Positions 25,129 to 36,605 of a stretch of 64,000 nt of DNA are shown here, one piece after another. The stretch's first letter is position 1. Every line of letters starts with the position of its first letter. The position numbers and the translations under genes are program-made. Source of the DNA: Penicillium oxalicum (Eukaryota > Ascomycota > Eurotiomycetes > Eurotiales > Aspergillaceae); NCBI RefSeq assembly GCF_001723175.1, contig NC_064654.1, positions 1,488,001 through 1,552,000 of the forward strand. The letters run 5' to 3'. The notes beneath the pieces were generated by a model. The model made no database searches. It was given only the letters and a program-made list of their open reading frames with translations, and was not told the DNA's origin.

Positions 25129-26271
25129 CTCCACAGGATACCTGGATTCAAGGGTGCTGCATGAACACGACTGAGAGATTCTACACGTGAATCGTCACTT
25201 CTCACTAGTGTCGTGTATTGGAGGGCAGTGCCCATTTAGTACCGGCATTAGCCCCCTTGGGTTAGCTTCTGGCAATCACTAAGCCCGATCTGCCCGTCTC
25301 AATACAGGCTAGCCTAAATTGGTTGCTTGCGAGTACCATCGTCGTGAGCGGCCATGGCGAGAAATGCCCACGTATCGACACAGTGGCACTGATTGAGGCC
25401 ACTCTCGCCCATGACCATGGCTCTCGGCACTACGTGCTGTGTGGTGTAATTTGAGAAGTACAAACAAAGATTCCCTCAAAGGGTGATCAACTTCTCAGCG
25501 GAGAACAGAGACTGGCATTGGATATGACTTGGGAGAAAGCAGGACGACTCGGCGACATGATACCTGTGAGTTCCGCCGGGCTAGATTTGAGACCAGTTTC
25601 TGATATCCATTTTTCAATATTCAAAATGTTGGGCTCTGCCGAGGTGGCGAGTTTGAATTTTGCAGCCATGAAGATGAGCGCTCTAGAAGCTTCAACCTTG
25701 AGCCGGTGATTTGAACCAACTGCTTGGAAGCTTCCTAAAGCGACAGGATATCGATGTTACTGGTGGGAACATTCAATGGCCGAGGGTGAGCGCTGTTTGC
25801 TCGGTAGCGTCAGTGACTCCCTGCCCGCTATCAGTAGCGAACTAACAGCGGGAACGTCCATGTATCCGCTGGGCTGCGCCTGAACTCTGTGGAGCGGTCC
25901 CGGACATTTCTGTTAGCGCCGGAGATATTCACACTAGGCTCGGATTTGACCCCGACAGGCAATCTTCACATCCAGGGCATCGAACAATATCGAGACGCCA
26001 TTGGGTTAGTGATTCCCGTGGTTGATGCCTGGAGCATTACTGCGAGACGGATGTTAAATCTATATAGAAAGAACGCAGGTCCACATTCTCGAAAACATTT
26101 TGCCATTGTTTTTGCATCCGGTCCCACTCACTTGACGCTTCTTTAACCTGTATCCGCACAGCAGTCGAAGTGAGCAATTCTTTTGGGAGCATAACCTTAC
26201 ACCTGCATTCTTTTCATTCCAAGTCTTTCACTCTCTTGGGTGGGCGTGACCACACTAGACACACCAATATA
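25129..26271. promoter_or_regulatory. Shared 1.1-kb upstream region of two divergent regulator genes
   Basis: The region separates the starts of the Zn2Cys6 gene (minus) and the bZIP gene (plus). A TATATA-like stretch at about 26060-26065 lies some 210 bases upstream of the bZIP ATG. Overlapping frames at 25487-25709 on both strands and a GTG-started frame at 25889-26146 were considered and not accepted as genes. Confidence 0.45.
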
Positions 26272-27156
26272 ATGTCGACGCATACAGAATCAGGACGCTC
26301 CCGATTACTTCCTCGGCCCGTGGCGAAAAACAATTTTGATCAAGAAATCTACAACCGGAATATCTCAGAAAATACGAGCACACTATCTCAGGCTTTTTTG
26401 CCGCTCGGGGGATATCAATCTAGTCTCTCAAGCCCGGCAGGGAATATGCCACAAACCCATTATGGTCCAGAATTTGATCTTGATACGCTGCCATCGTCAA
26501 TCTCAAGCAATCCACTTTCCTTGCCAACAAGCATGTGGCTCATGGACCCAGCATGGCTAGAGAGTGTCGCATTCAGCCTTGAACAGTTTCCGCCCGAATC
26601 TCACATCAACTTCCCTGATCTGCCGTCAGACGGCCTCACGTTGGAGACCAGCACAGACTTAACCCAGTGCGACTTTCCTGTACTTGAAATGGCATCTTCT
26701 ATCAGCGAAGAAGGCCCATCCCTCCGCAGTGGAGCGATCCCGTCTTTTGATGGCCTGGTCACGTCCCAATCACGGAGGCAAACCTCGACAACACACAATA
26801 GCCGGGCAAGGAACCCCCGTGTCAATCAAAAAGACAACGCCTTAGCCCCGTCAGGGTCACCTGGTCAAATAAGTGACAGACCAGATCATCCTTCAGGTTT
26901 GGTCAGGAGTACTTCACCTTCTTCACAAGACTCCGACGGGGGCCGCCTTCAGGAAAAGCGGCACCGCAACAAGATTGCAGCTCGAAAGTTGCGACAGAAG
27001 AGGGTAGATCAAATATTGGATCTCGAATCAAGGCTGGAGAAAATGCAAAAGGAAAGGGACGAGTTGCGAGTCAAAGTTGCCAAGTGGGAGGGGGAAGTCA
27101 CGATATTGAGAGATCTTCTTGGCAGGCGGACAGGAGAGGGACTTGGGACTTACTAA
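26272..27156 (+). CDS. bZIP transcription factor
   Basis: A single-exon frame of 294 residues from ATG 26272 (A at -3). The in-frame extension upstream begins with GTG and is not used. The first 210 residues are Ser/Pro-rich and acidic in places, as in activation domains. The C-terminus carries the DNA-binding region: EKRHRNKIAARKLRQKR contains the N-X-X-A-A-R-X-X-R core of bZIP basic regions, followed by heptad leucines (DQILDLESRLEKMQKERDEL and on to LRDLLGR). The basic region differs from the common Gcn4 form NTAASARFRIKKK, so binding preference is unclear. It is convergent with the homoserine dehydrogenase gene, with 143 bases between stops, and divergent from the Zn2Cys6 gene; co-regulation of these three is an inference from position only. 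Confidence 0.93.
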   Translation: MSTHTESGRSRLLPRPVAKNNFDQEIYNRNISENTSTLSQAFLPLGGYQSSLSSPAGNMPQTHYGPEFDLDTLPSSISSNPLSLPTSMWLMDPAWLESVAFSLEQFPPESHINFPDLPSDGLTLETSTDLTQCDFPVLEMASSISEEGPSLRSGAIPSFDGLVTSQSRRQTSTTHNSRARNPRVNQKDNALAPSGSPGQISDRPDHPSGLVRSTSPSSQDSDGGRLQEKRHRNKIAARKLRQKRVDQILDLESRLEKMQKERDELRVKVAKWEGEVTILRDLLGRRTGEGLGTY

Positions 27157-27299
27157 AGAGAAAAGCCAGCAGAGGCGTAATACCAATATCATTTAGCTGA
27201 AGAAATACCCTCAAGACTATTCAGTCATGCCAAAAGCATATCAAAAATCTATTGCAGGCCAATTCACACAAAGTTCTCCCAAGCTATGGCTGCATTATG

Positions 27300-28498
27300 T
27301 CACATCAGAAGCTCCATTGCCTTCAATAGATCCGCCATTATTCCCATGGCAGTAATCTCACCACCTCCACCACCACCCTGTAGAATCAAAGGATTGGTGC
27401 CGTACCGCTTGGTGTAGATATTGACAATCTGACTACCTCGCAGATTTGCAATCGCACTGCCCCTTTCCACAAATTGAAGACCAACTTTGATGGCACCGCT
27501 AAGCACATCGATGCTTCCAGTGTAGCGCAAAATCTTGCCTCGATTTTCTGCTGCTTTCTTCGCCTCTTCCATCATGCCATCGTACCTGGGCAGCTCATTC
27601 ATGAACTCGTTAACTCCAGCCGTTGAGGAAGGCAGGCGCGAGAGCTCGTCAGGAACAAGAGATTCCACGGGGAAAGAGTCATGTCGGCTGACATCCATGC
27701 CAATGACTCGAGCAATGATTGTAAGTTTCCGCGCAAAGTCAAGCCCGTTGAGATCATCGCGAGGGTCGGGCTCCGTGTGTCCAATTTCCCTGGCGTGCGA
27801 GACCAAAGAGCTCCAACGTGCTTCGGACGTCCCATGTCCCGGCATAAAATCGCCCAATAACAGAGAGAGGGTCCCAGACAGAACACCTTCAACGCGAGTG
27901 ATCTGGTCGCCCGTTGCGATGAGATCTCTGAGCGTGGACAGCACAGGGAGCGTTCCACCTACAGTACACTGATGGTGGACAGTCGCATTTCCTCGCCTCG
28001 CAGAGTCGAAGATGTGATTAAAGTGAGCCATGTCTTCCGAGAATCCTTTCTTATTGGGAGTCACTATTGATACTCCCCGCTCCAAAAACTCTGGATATGC
28101 TTGTGTCAGAACAAGATCAGATGTGTTATCCACGAGAATCGCCTTGCCTGGCGCAGATGCCAGAAAATCGGCAATTTCCGCTAGTGACCACGCATCTGAG
28201 CGGTCCAAAAAGGGCGACTTGACAGCTTCGTCCCAGACCGCGAACGGCACACACGGTGAGTATTTTGGCCTGGGAGAGGAAATGGTCTGAGTGGAGCGAG
28301 CGAGCAAAATCAGACTTGGCGGGTTTGGTATTCTCCCAAGTTGCTCGAGAAAAGCATTCCCAACAACGCCGACGCCTGAGACCCATTGTCAGAGATATTG
28401 TCCCGAAGATGCGGTGACAAGTAAATGACTTTAATGATACTCCACATACCCACAATTCCTAGAAATATCGGATCACTCCCTGTCCGTAAAGATTCCAT
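27300..28498 (-). CDS. Divergent homoserine dehydrogenase (Hom6 type)
   Basis: Two exons (28498-28450 and 28375-27300) give 374 residues, close to yeast Hom6 length. The intron splits the NAD(P) loop GIVGVGVVGNAFLEQL and splicing restores it. Further motifs: VDNTS and TPNKK (Lys of the active site), the substrate region GHTEPDPRDDLNGLDFARK with the catalytic Asp and Lys, LRGSQIVNIYTKRYGTNPL and a glycine-rich end. Reaction of the family: aspartate semialdehyde to homoserine with NAD(P)H, on the path to threonine, methionine and isoleucine, in the cytosol. Two sites look unusual against what I recall of yeast Hom6: the HEATVGAG block reads HQCTVGG, replacing a Glu thought to help bind the metal ion, and GAGAGAAVTAAG reads GGGGGGEITAMG. 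It may be a second copy with a specialised role rather than the housekeeping enzyme. It is the last intact gene before the repeat block, 420 bases from a probable LTR. Confidence 0.9.
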
Positions 28499-28921
28499 AG
28501 CTATGGAATTTTCTCACTGATTCACGGGAGGACGAGTGCCAATCACGAGCCAGACCATCCGGTGCTTAACGGTGTGCCCATAAGTGCTCACGCTTTAAGG
28601 TGTGCGCACTAGGGAGCGCAATAATTTAATTCCGAGATATTAAATAACCCAAAAAAAAGTTATTTCGACAGAGTTTTTCTGCTTCTACAATGTATCATAT
28701 ATAGTCTGCAACTTTGAGTATAAAATATAACATTATGAGTGACGCTGTTGGCAATCCCCGACAGTCATAGCGGCACCCTCCGGGGCTTTAAAATAGGCCT
28801 GGGGGCCTAACTAGGCCTTGCAATTACTCGCGAGTCCTTGGCTCGCGCTACTCGCGAACCAAGGACTCGCGAGTTCGAGTCAGAAGGGCCGGCTCGCGGA
28901 AAATTACTCGCGAGCTTTTTA
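28499..28921. other. Boundary between gene region and repeat block
   Basis: Upstream region of the dehydrogenase gene, then a change in base composition after about 28.6 kb. Positions 28575-28613 hold an imperfect inverted pair (AGTGCTCACGC ... GTGTGCGCACT) that could be the end of a small DNA transposon. A GC-rich hairpin follows. No gene is seen. Confidence 0.4.
28826..28874. repeat. Perfect 16-bp inverted repeat built from ACTCGCGAGT
   Basis: ACTCGCGAGTCCTTGG at 28826-28841 and its exact reverse complement at 28859-28874, with a 17-base spacer that contains another CTCGCG pair. A further ATTACTCGCGAGC occurs at 28904-28916. The GC-rich structure contrasts with the AT-rich surroundings. 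Function unknown; it may be the end structure of a mobile element. Confidence 0.85.
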
Positions 28922-29174
28922 TGATATAAGATTTTATACTACTAAGCTAAGTTACTCTGAAGAGGTTTATTACTAATAAGAAAAATTCTTCTTATATAGT
29001 ATTAGGCCTTATGAAAGTATAAAGGGCTAAAGCAAGACTTAAATTTAATCTAACTAGGCTAACATACTGTTTACAAAAAGCTTAAGGAGGGGAAGTCAAT
29101 CCCGCACGTTCCCTACGTTAATATACTAAGGTCCCGTGAAACACGTAACCTATATCGGGTACTAGCCCGTGATA
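28922..29174 (-). repeat. Probable LTR of a further minus-strand retroelement
   Basis: Read on the minus strand, a purine tract (GGAGGGGGG, about 29177-29189) is followed by a sequence beginning TATCACGGGCTAG, which would be TGTCACGGG before one CpA-type change, and ending CTTATATCA, giving the usual TG...CA ends. The matching second LTR is not found in the window, so this could be a 3' LTR of an element disrupted by the copia insertion at 29381. Length about 253 bases. Confidence 0.35.
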
Positions 29175-29380
29175 ATACCCCCCTCCTAGTCTTAAGCTCG
29201 CTAGGAGCGCGACGATATAGGTTTCGGTGCCGATTTGCTAGCGGATTATATCTAAAATAGGGCCGTACTACTCCTTAAAGGTATCTAACGCGCTATAATC
29301 CTGTACTAAGTCTAGTACTTACTACGTCTATTCTGCCTATCCTCTCTATTTTACTAGCGCTTCGTTATAATATCCTCGCC

Positions 29381-29559
29381 TGATAGACCTACAGGTCTAC
29401 AAGGCAAGGAAGCAATCTGGAGGCGAGACAACTGGATTGGAAGTCTAGGGAGAAGGAAGAAGAGAGAGAGAGGAGGAAAACCCACGATAGGGGAAAAACC
29501 CTCAAGACACATGACCGCTACTAGGCCTAGTAAACATCTGGAGAGGGCAAACTCTCTTA
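29381..29559 (-). repeat. 3' LTR of the full-length copia element
   Basis: Begins TGATAGACCTACAGG on the plus strand and ends ACTCTCTTA where the sister LTR has ACTCTCTCA. A run of seven C (polypurine tract on the element strand) follows at 29562-29568. Confidence 0.92.
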
Positions 29560-29649
29560 TACCCCCCCTAGGACTAGTAGTAATATAAATAATAATATAT
29601 AGTAGTGTGATATAATAAAATTTGGAAGGGGAGGGTTAGTTAGGATCTC

Positions 29650-32600
29650 TTATGTGTAATAATCTGGTACGATTATTTTGAAAAATCCTATTAGGCTTAG
29701 TTTTGGTAAGCATATTAGCGGCATTGTCCTTGCTCGGGATACTAGTTAGTTAGAGGTTCTTTTTAATAAGGTCTCTGATTAAATAGTATCTCGTGCTAAT
29801 CTAGGATAATTTTGGGCTAACTTTGGGTTCATAACGGTCGTGATAGTATTATCGGAATCACAAAATAGGGTAATTAGGATATTTTTGTCGAATTCTTTAT
29901 CTTAGTTTAATAGGGGTATAAGTAAAAGGTTAGTAGTAATTTTAGCAAGGTAAAGTCCCTCTTTCGCTACGGTCGCAAGGGTATAGTATTCTATAGTCGA
30001 TAAGGCTACTACGATATCTTGTCTTTTTGAGCTCTATAAGATTAGGGCACTAGCAAAGAACTAAATATATACTTCGGTAGATTTTCTATCCTCTGTATTA
30101 GCGTACGATAAGTCGATAAATCCTTCTAGACCCTTTAAGGGTTCTTTTCTAAATAGGATTCCTAAATTTGTAGTACCTACAAGGTATTGCAATAAAACTT
30201 TGTACGCTACTATATTATCTTTTCTCGGGTGTACGTTACGGCGCTATAGTTTAGACACGGTCGCTATAATATCCGGGCGTATTTTAATTAAGAGCTAACT
30301 AATCTTTCCTATTATTTTAGTATAGGCTCCCTAATCGAATACGTTATCCTCTGTTAGATTATTTAGATAGGGGATTTTCTAAGAGGGATTTATTAGAATT
30401 AGCGAAGGATTACAATTTTTATAGCCCTTATTATAGATTAAATTTGTTAAATAAGCCTATTAGCTTATAAAGATATAGCTAGAGGGTTCTTTAATTATAT
30501 TATATCTAAGGAATCTTTTGAATAGAGGGTCTTTAGTTTTCTTTTGTTTAAAAGGCCCTTTTTTATAGAGTTTAATTAATCCTTATATCTAGTCGCGAGG
30601 ATATTATCTATATAGATTATAACAAATATAGTATAGTCCTTGTTAGTGAAGATATATAGTTCGGAGGGGATTAGAGAGAGGCCTAGGCTAGATAGGTTAT
30701 CTTTGAAAAGTTTATGCTAGAGGTATCCTGCTTATCGCAATCTATAAAGCGCCTAGTTTAGTACGTATACTAGATCTTCTCCTTTTAGGCTAAATTATTT
30801 ATATCTAGTTAGTTGCTTTATAAATATAATACGGTTATTAATAGCGGTATTAAGGTAGGCTCTAATTACGTCCTACTGTTCCTTTTTCTAATTGCGGATA
30901 GTAGCTATAGTAATAAATAACTTAGCCGATATATCTAAGATAACTAGGGTATATCTTTCGTTAGGTTAGAAGTCTACGCCTAGACTTTGGCGGTTGCTAT
31001 ATACGACCTATCTAGCACGGAATTCTAGGATATATCCTTCGGTATCCTATTTAATATTATAGACCTATTTGCCTAGAAGGATTTTAGTACCTTTTAGGGG
31101 TTTAGTTACTAAAGTTATTATATTAGATAATTTAAACTTCTTTAATTAGGTCTCTTCGGCTTTAAGCTATTAATCAGCGAATTAGGATTTTATAGCTTCC
31201 CTATAGGTTTAAGGGATTTTAACTATTACCGACTATATATCTTAGTAGCTATACTTGATATACTAGGTCTAATTAAGTTATCTTCGGTAGACGTAGCGAA
31301 GTATAAACTTCCTTTCGTTCTCTCTTTATACTCTTCCTTAACTAGTCCTTTTATAGTATATCTAACTATTCCTTCTATAAGTTATCTCGGAGATATCTCC
31401 GTAGGCTTCTTCTTACTAGAGAGATAGAGCGTCTCCGGTCGCTCGTGAAATCTGTTAATTTATCGTGATAGTGTCGATAGGGTCCGCTAATAAAGCTTGT
31501 GATATTAGGTAGCTACGGAACCTCTAAGGAATTACTACTAGAGGGGGGAGTTATAGTTAAATTAATTAGGATAGTATCTTAGACTTTTTAATAGTAGGAT
31601 TTAGGTTAGATTCTGGCGTAGGTAGGAATTATCCTAGTATAGTCCTTCTCTTAATTAATAGGATTAGACTATCCGGGTTCTAGCGTAAAAAATTCCTCTC
31701 CTAGTTAGGAATTAGGTCTCTAGGGATTTAGATTTTAGGATCCGGTCGAGTATTAGGGGCTCTTTTCCTCGGTTATATCGGTAAAATTTTGCGATATTAG
31801 GAAGGTTATAAAATTAGGATATTTTAGTCCTCTAGTATAGTTAGTAGTATACTTAGAGGGATTAGAGCGGGTTAGGGAAAAATTCGTCCCTCGCGTAATT
31901 CTAGGTCTTTTAGGAATTAGACTTAAGGAGGTAGAAGATTATATCCCTTCCTCTTTCCTGTTAGAGAGGTAGAATTTTTAGAGTATAGGAAGTTTGTGAA
32001 ATTTGATTTCTTCGTAGGTATCTAGGCTTATATTAGAGTAGGTTACGGTCGGGATCTTTATAGTAGTCGTTATCCGCGCGGTAGTCTTTTAGGTAGGCCT
32101 ATTTAATCGTTTCACGGTTATATCGGTTGTCTTTTTATATTTTAGATCTTTATATTATAGAACCTTTCTTGCATAATCTGTTTAATTCGATTATCTAGGT
32201 CTAATAGTAGTATAGATAGTTCTTCCTAAAAGTCTATATCTCTTCTGATTATACTTTTCTCTTATTAGGTCGTAAATCCTGTATTAGTAGCTATTCTTAC
32301 TATTATATCTAACTAGGTATCTAATCTATACCCTTAGGGCTATCTTTTGTCCTTAGGTTCGTTGTTCTTTTAGAATATAGATATAGGCTTTAGAATACTA
32401 GATACGTAAAAACCCTAAATCGATTAGTTGCTTTACCCTAGAGCTATTAGTATTATACTAGTACTTATTCTATCTTTCTAAAGGGGACAATTTTTTATTT
32501 AGTTTGCGGATTCGGTTTATAATATAGGTAGTAGTAACTATAGCTTTAGCTTTAGGCCACAAAAATACGGGAGCTTAGGGCGTAGCTACTATAAGGGTTC

Positions 32601-34966
32601 GGGCCCCCTATATAATAAGATGTCCAGAGCTTTTAGTAACACTATTTTGTTTATAGGTATAAGGGGCGCTTATTAAGAAAGTGCAACCCTTCTGCTTAGC
32701 CTATTCTTTAAATTTGAAGAAACTTCTGTCTCTATCTGTGCGGATTTCGGAAGGCTAAGTGCTAGTAGAAGTAAGATACGCTTTAGTATTTAGATTAGGA
32801 TATCCGAGGCTTAGCCTTTTGTTTTATTAGAATAGCCTATCTAAACCTAGTAGTATCGTTAACTACGATTAGGACGTATATATATTCCCGATTCTAAGGG
32901 GGGTATATAGCTAGATATTAATATAGATAAATTCCTATAGTATCTCAGAGCGTGTCTGTTTATGTAGGATACGATCCTCTTAGATTTTGTAATCTTGTAA
33001 GCTTTATAATTAAAATATTCGTTACTATAGACCTCCTTACCGATTTTGTATAGTTGATTTTTGCGGTAGGCTATCTAATATAACCTAGACGGTAATAGGC
33101 TACTTCTGTGAAATTATAGTAAAGGAATATACGGTCGCTATAATTAGGGGGGCCTTCTTTTCGTACGCTATAGATAGTTTGATTGAAGTAGCCTTTAGAA
33201 ATAGGATACCTCGTTTCCTATATACGTATACTATAATCTTTTGTTTATTATCTAGGTTAACAAAAATATTCTCCTAGTCTTTCTAGCCTATTTTGTAGTC
33301 CTTGTATATTTAGGTCGTGGATAGGAGGTTAAAGTTACCTATTAGTATATATTCGTATTATATATTAAGGGTTTTAGTGCCTTCTAGGAGGATTAATTTA
33401 ATTCGAGCGATCGCTTTTCTAAGAGATTTGATAGTTCTTCTATCAGAGGTCTAGTATTAATAGCTATATAGGTCACTTTGGAATTTTATAATTATATTTC
33501 TATCAACACAAATCGAGCGTGATATACCTAAGTCAACGATCTACTTAGTAGAGGGGTTTCTTTTAATTAAGGCTATAGCAAGCTAGGGATCTAGGCGGTC
33601 GGCGAAGTCGAATTCTACTACTATAAGGGCGTAGTAGTACTTATCTTCTTCTTTACTAGCCTATATTACTATATTTACGCTCGTATTATTATCCGTATTA
33701 CCTCCCGTATTAGTATCTTCTTCTCTTCAAGATCCCTTCTATATGTTAGGATTAGGGTTAGGCCCCCTTTGAGGTGATCGAATTCTTGTTCCTATTATTC
33801 TTTCTAATAGAAATTAGTATTATTAGATTTTGTTAGCTCTTCTGAGGATTTTAGAAGGTTTAGGTAGAATTCTAGGTGTTACCCCTATTCTTCTTGATTC
33901 TGTTGTTATATATTATAGTCTACCCTTCTGCGGTAGTCTATTTGATTATCTATGTTCCTCTATAGGGTATTTACCTAGATACCTTTAACAGGCTTCTAAT
34001 CTAGGGTTCGCGATATAATAACTAAATAGGTAGTCCTTAGTAGTATAGCCTTTTCTTCCGCAAAAGAAGTAGTTACCGTTCGGGTAACCTAATTTAGGCC
34101 TTTAGTCTATTCTTTTGCCTATTCCTATAGCGATTTACCTCTCGGAGGCATATGCTTTAACGGGAGGTATTTATGTTTGTCTAACGAGGGTTTTGAAGAT
34201 TTTCCGGTTGTCGTGGTTATAACGCTCGAGAATTAGTAATTTATAATTTCTAGTTTATAGATTACCTTAGTGAAGGTTCGGAAAAGGTCTGGCGCTATAA
34301 TCTTTAAATATTTTGTATCTGTTAGAATAATCTGCTAGTCTAGTAGCTATAAAGGTTAGGATATTACTTTGCAATTTATTAAGAAGTAGGGAAACGATTA
34401 TACCTAGGGTAAGTTAGACTTCTTCCGTTGCTTTAGTATAGGCACTACGAAATTTATGCACAAAATCGATTGCTAATAGGTAGTTAGCTCGGTAGGTTCG
34501 TAGAACCCTGGTTACCTTCTTTTTGCTAGGAATAAAGCCGGTAGTATAGAGGGCCTTTTTTAAGCTAATAATATATTTATTAGCGAATTCGTATCGGAAT
34601 CTTATAGCTTTGACTATCGTATCGATGTCCTTCGAGATAGATTGTTAGAGCTATATCTATATGCATAGGAGTGTTCGACCTAAGTTTCTGCTTCGTTAGA
34701 TGTTACTTTGGGCCTATTATATTTTAGGTTAACGAGGCGATAGAGTCCTTTCTTTTTAAGGATTTGTATATATCTCTGAACTAGTCCTCGAAGTCTTCTG
34801 TTCTTTCTAATAATTTAAGTGGGTTGAGGGTGAATTCTTTGGGGGCGCTAGTAAGTTGGTTTACTGGCTAGCCTCGGGATTTTAGGGTAAAGAATTTGCT
34901 ATAGTCCTTACGAGATACAGGGAATTCTTTAACCCCGGCCGCTTAGCCGAGATCTTCTTCAGCCAT
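29650..34966 (-). pseudogene. gag-pol relic of the full-length copia element
   Basis: The gag start MAEEDLG lies at 34966-34946. A CCHC zinc knuckle is visible near 34050-34100 as YFFCGRKGYTTKDY, in which two Cys and the His have become Tyr by G-to-A change. Towards lower positions come integrase-like and RVT_2 reverse-transcriptase sequence; the polymerase motif near 30600 reads YIDN instead of YVDD. RNase H lies at about 29.7-30.2 kb. Many stops replace Gln and Trp. Gag and pol were probably one frame, as in other copia elements; the exact boundary cannot be set. Confidence 0.8.
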
Positions 34967-35229
34967 GGTTGGTATTTGGGAATGTGATTAAGGTTTGGTA
35001 AATTTGATGATTTGGGTGATTTGGATAGGATTTAGGGATAGAATTTGGTAAGAAGGGAGGTTGGATAGGATTTGGGGATGGAATTTGGTAAGAAGGAAGG
35101 TTTGTGGGGGATGTATGTGGTGTTGTTGTTGGTGTGTTGTGGTAGGGTCTGAAGTGAGAGATGTTGATGTTGTGGTGGTCCTAACAAACATCAACAGACG
35201 CGTCTTTTCTTTTTGTTGATATTGAATTT

Positions 35230-35356
35230 GGCTTCCACAGCCTGGTTGAATTTGTTGTATTTGATGGGTTTCTGGCTTCCACAGCCTGGTTGGATTTGTT
35301 GATTTGAATTTGAATTTGGTGATTTGGTGATTTTGGTAATTATGGCTTCCACAGCC
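35230..35356 (-). repeat. Three GGCTGTGGAAGCC repeats in the copia leader
   Basis: Three copies of GGCTTCCACAGCC (plus strand) at 35230, 35274 and 35344, in the untranslated leader between primer site and gag. The same three occur in the short copy at 53864-53992. Each copy has GGCT/AGCC ends and can fold as a small stem-loop. Confidence 0.85.
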
Positions 35357-35442
35357 GAATTTGATGAATTTGGTGATTAAAAATTTGAGAACTTGTGGTT
35401 TTCACAAACTCAGGCCTCACTATTGCGATCGGGCTCATAACC

Positions 35443-35619
35443 TGATAGACCTACAGGTCTACAAGGCAAGGAAGCAATCTGGAGGCGAGATAACTGGGAT
35501 TGTGAAGTCTAGGGAGAAGGAAGAAGAGAGAGAGGGAAAACCCACGATGGGGGAAAAACCCTCAAGACACATGACCGCTGCTGGGCCTAGCAAACATCTG
35601 GAGAGGGCAAACTCTCTCA
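35443..35619 (-). repeat. 5' LTR of the full-length copia element with primer site
   Basis: 177 bases with TG...CA ends. Directly inside it, 35427-35442 (GGTTATGAGCCCGATC on the minus strand) is complementary to the anticodon arm of initiator tRNA-Met, the half-tRNA primer used by copia elements. Confidence 0.92.
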
Positions 35620-35686
35620 CGATTCCTAGCTAAACGCTTAAATTACTCGACACGGGCCGGAGATATTAGAGCGACTATCTCTAATC

Positions 35687-36605
35687 AATCCTAACTACGA
35701 GGCATTTGATTTTGAGGACTCTCTATACCCTAACAATCCTCTAAACCCTAGTAATAACGATAGTGTAATAATATTCGAGCAAATCGTCTCGGATTCTAAG
35801 CATCAATCCCTTAGCTTCGACTTAAGTAGCTAGGACCTCGTTTTTACTCCTGACTAGCTCTCTCAAAATGGGCTTCTTGAATGCTCTATGGAGACCGGAG
35901 ACTTTCCCGAAAGTCCGATAATTAACCCGGTAATCCTAGACGATAATCATTACCGCGATATTGAGTCGGCCTAAGCAACAGGAACTCCTCCTGCTACTAT
36001 AGTCCTGCTACGCAGAGTCCTAGTTAAACACTCTCGCCCTCTTACTCGAGACACCCTTTACTATAGCAGATAACAGACTCCTAAAAGGCCCGTAAAAATA
36101 GGTCGACTGCCTACCAAAATTAGCAAGGTCTTAGTTATTATCGAAAATCGCCCAAAAAGAGGGACTTACTAGGTAAGTCCGGAACTCGGTAGCAAGAACG
36201 TTTTATTTCCTAGCCTTCGTGCTTATTTCTCCGCCCTTTCGGTCGAGGAAAGACTACAGTTCTTGTCCTGGCTGTTCGAGGGTGCCTTATCTTATTGCCT
36301 CTATACGTATCCGAGAAAGGATAAAGTCCTAATATCCCGAACTTAATACGCAGGCGAAGGAGCTAAAAAGGCCTATTATCCTTTCTCGAGAAAAGGATTA
36401 TCGTGGTCCGAAGAAGAGGTTTGCCTACTAGTGAAGCTTAAGGAAGAAGAAAAGCTGGCTTGATCGGAGGTAACGGAACGGTTTAGTCAGGAATTCCCTA
36501 GAAGGACTCAAGGCTCTATATAAGTGTACTGGAGCACAAAGCTTAGGAAACAAGGGTCGTCCCTAGAGGAAGATGTATAGCGTTATAGTAGCGACTGTTA
36601 TTGCT
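35687..36605 (+). pseudogene. Relic of a SANT/Myb-domain gene
   Basis: One reading frame of about 306 codons runs without frameshift but with roughly ten stops, all at places where Gln or Trp codons would become stop by a CpA or TpG change. The frame contains LSVEERLQFLSWLFEGALS and then the SANT helix region GLSWSEEEVCLLVKLKEEEK at about 36395-36454, followed by EVTERFSQEFPRRTQGSI and VYWSTKLRKQ. The pattern (two tryptophans, the third helix with RTQGSI) is that of fungal SANT proteins found in multigene families. The loss is recent enough for the frame to be read in full. The start lies near the copia insertion and may have been removed. Confidence 0.75.

Larger units (their letters stand above)
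29381..35619 (-). mobile_element. Full-length Ty1/copia retrotransposon, RIP-inactivated
   Basis: Two LTRs of 177-179 bases in direct orientation bound 6.2 kb. Read on the minus strand: 5' LTR, primer site against initiator tRNA-Met, repeat-bearing leader, gag start at 34966, zinc knuckle, integrase and reverse transcriptase/RNase H relics, G-run polypurine tract, 3' LTR. It belongs to the same family as the short copy at 53599-56409, which aligns base by base outside a 3.4-kb gap. No target duplication is visible (TCGCC left, CGATT right), so the ends may have recombined. All frames are interrupted, almost always by changes of CpA type. Confidence 0.92.

Noticed and set aside
25487..25709. 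Overlapping open frames on both strands between the two regulators
   Set aside because: Protein-like composition on the minus strand (WISETGLKSSPAELTGI) but only 60 codons, no partner exon and no recognised family; it may be a relic, not supported as a gene.
25889..26146. 85-codon plus-strand frame upstream of the bZIP gene
   Set aside because: Starts at GTG, no domain, lies in the divergent promoter region.
26170..26271. N-terminal extension of the bZIP gene
   Set aside because: The extension begins with GTG; the first ATG in frame is at 26272 with A at -3.
29376..35624. Target-site duplication of the full-length copia element
   Set aside because: The flanking bases (TCGCC and CGATT) do not match even allowing C-to-T changes.
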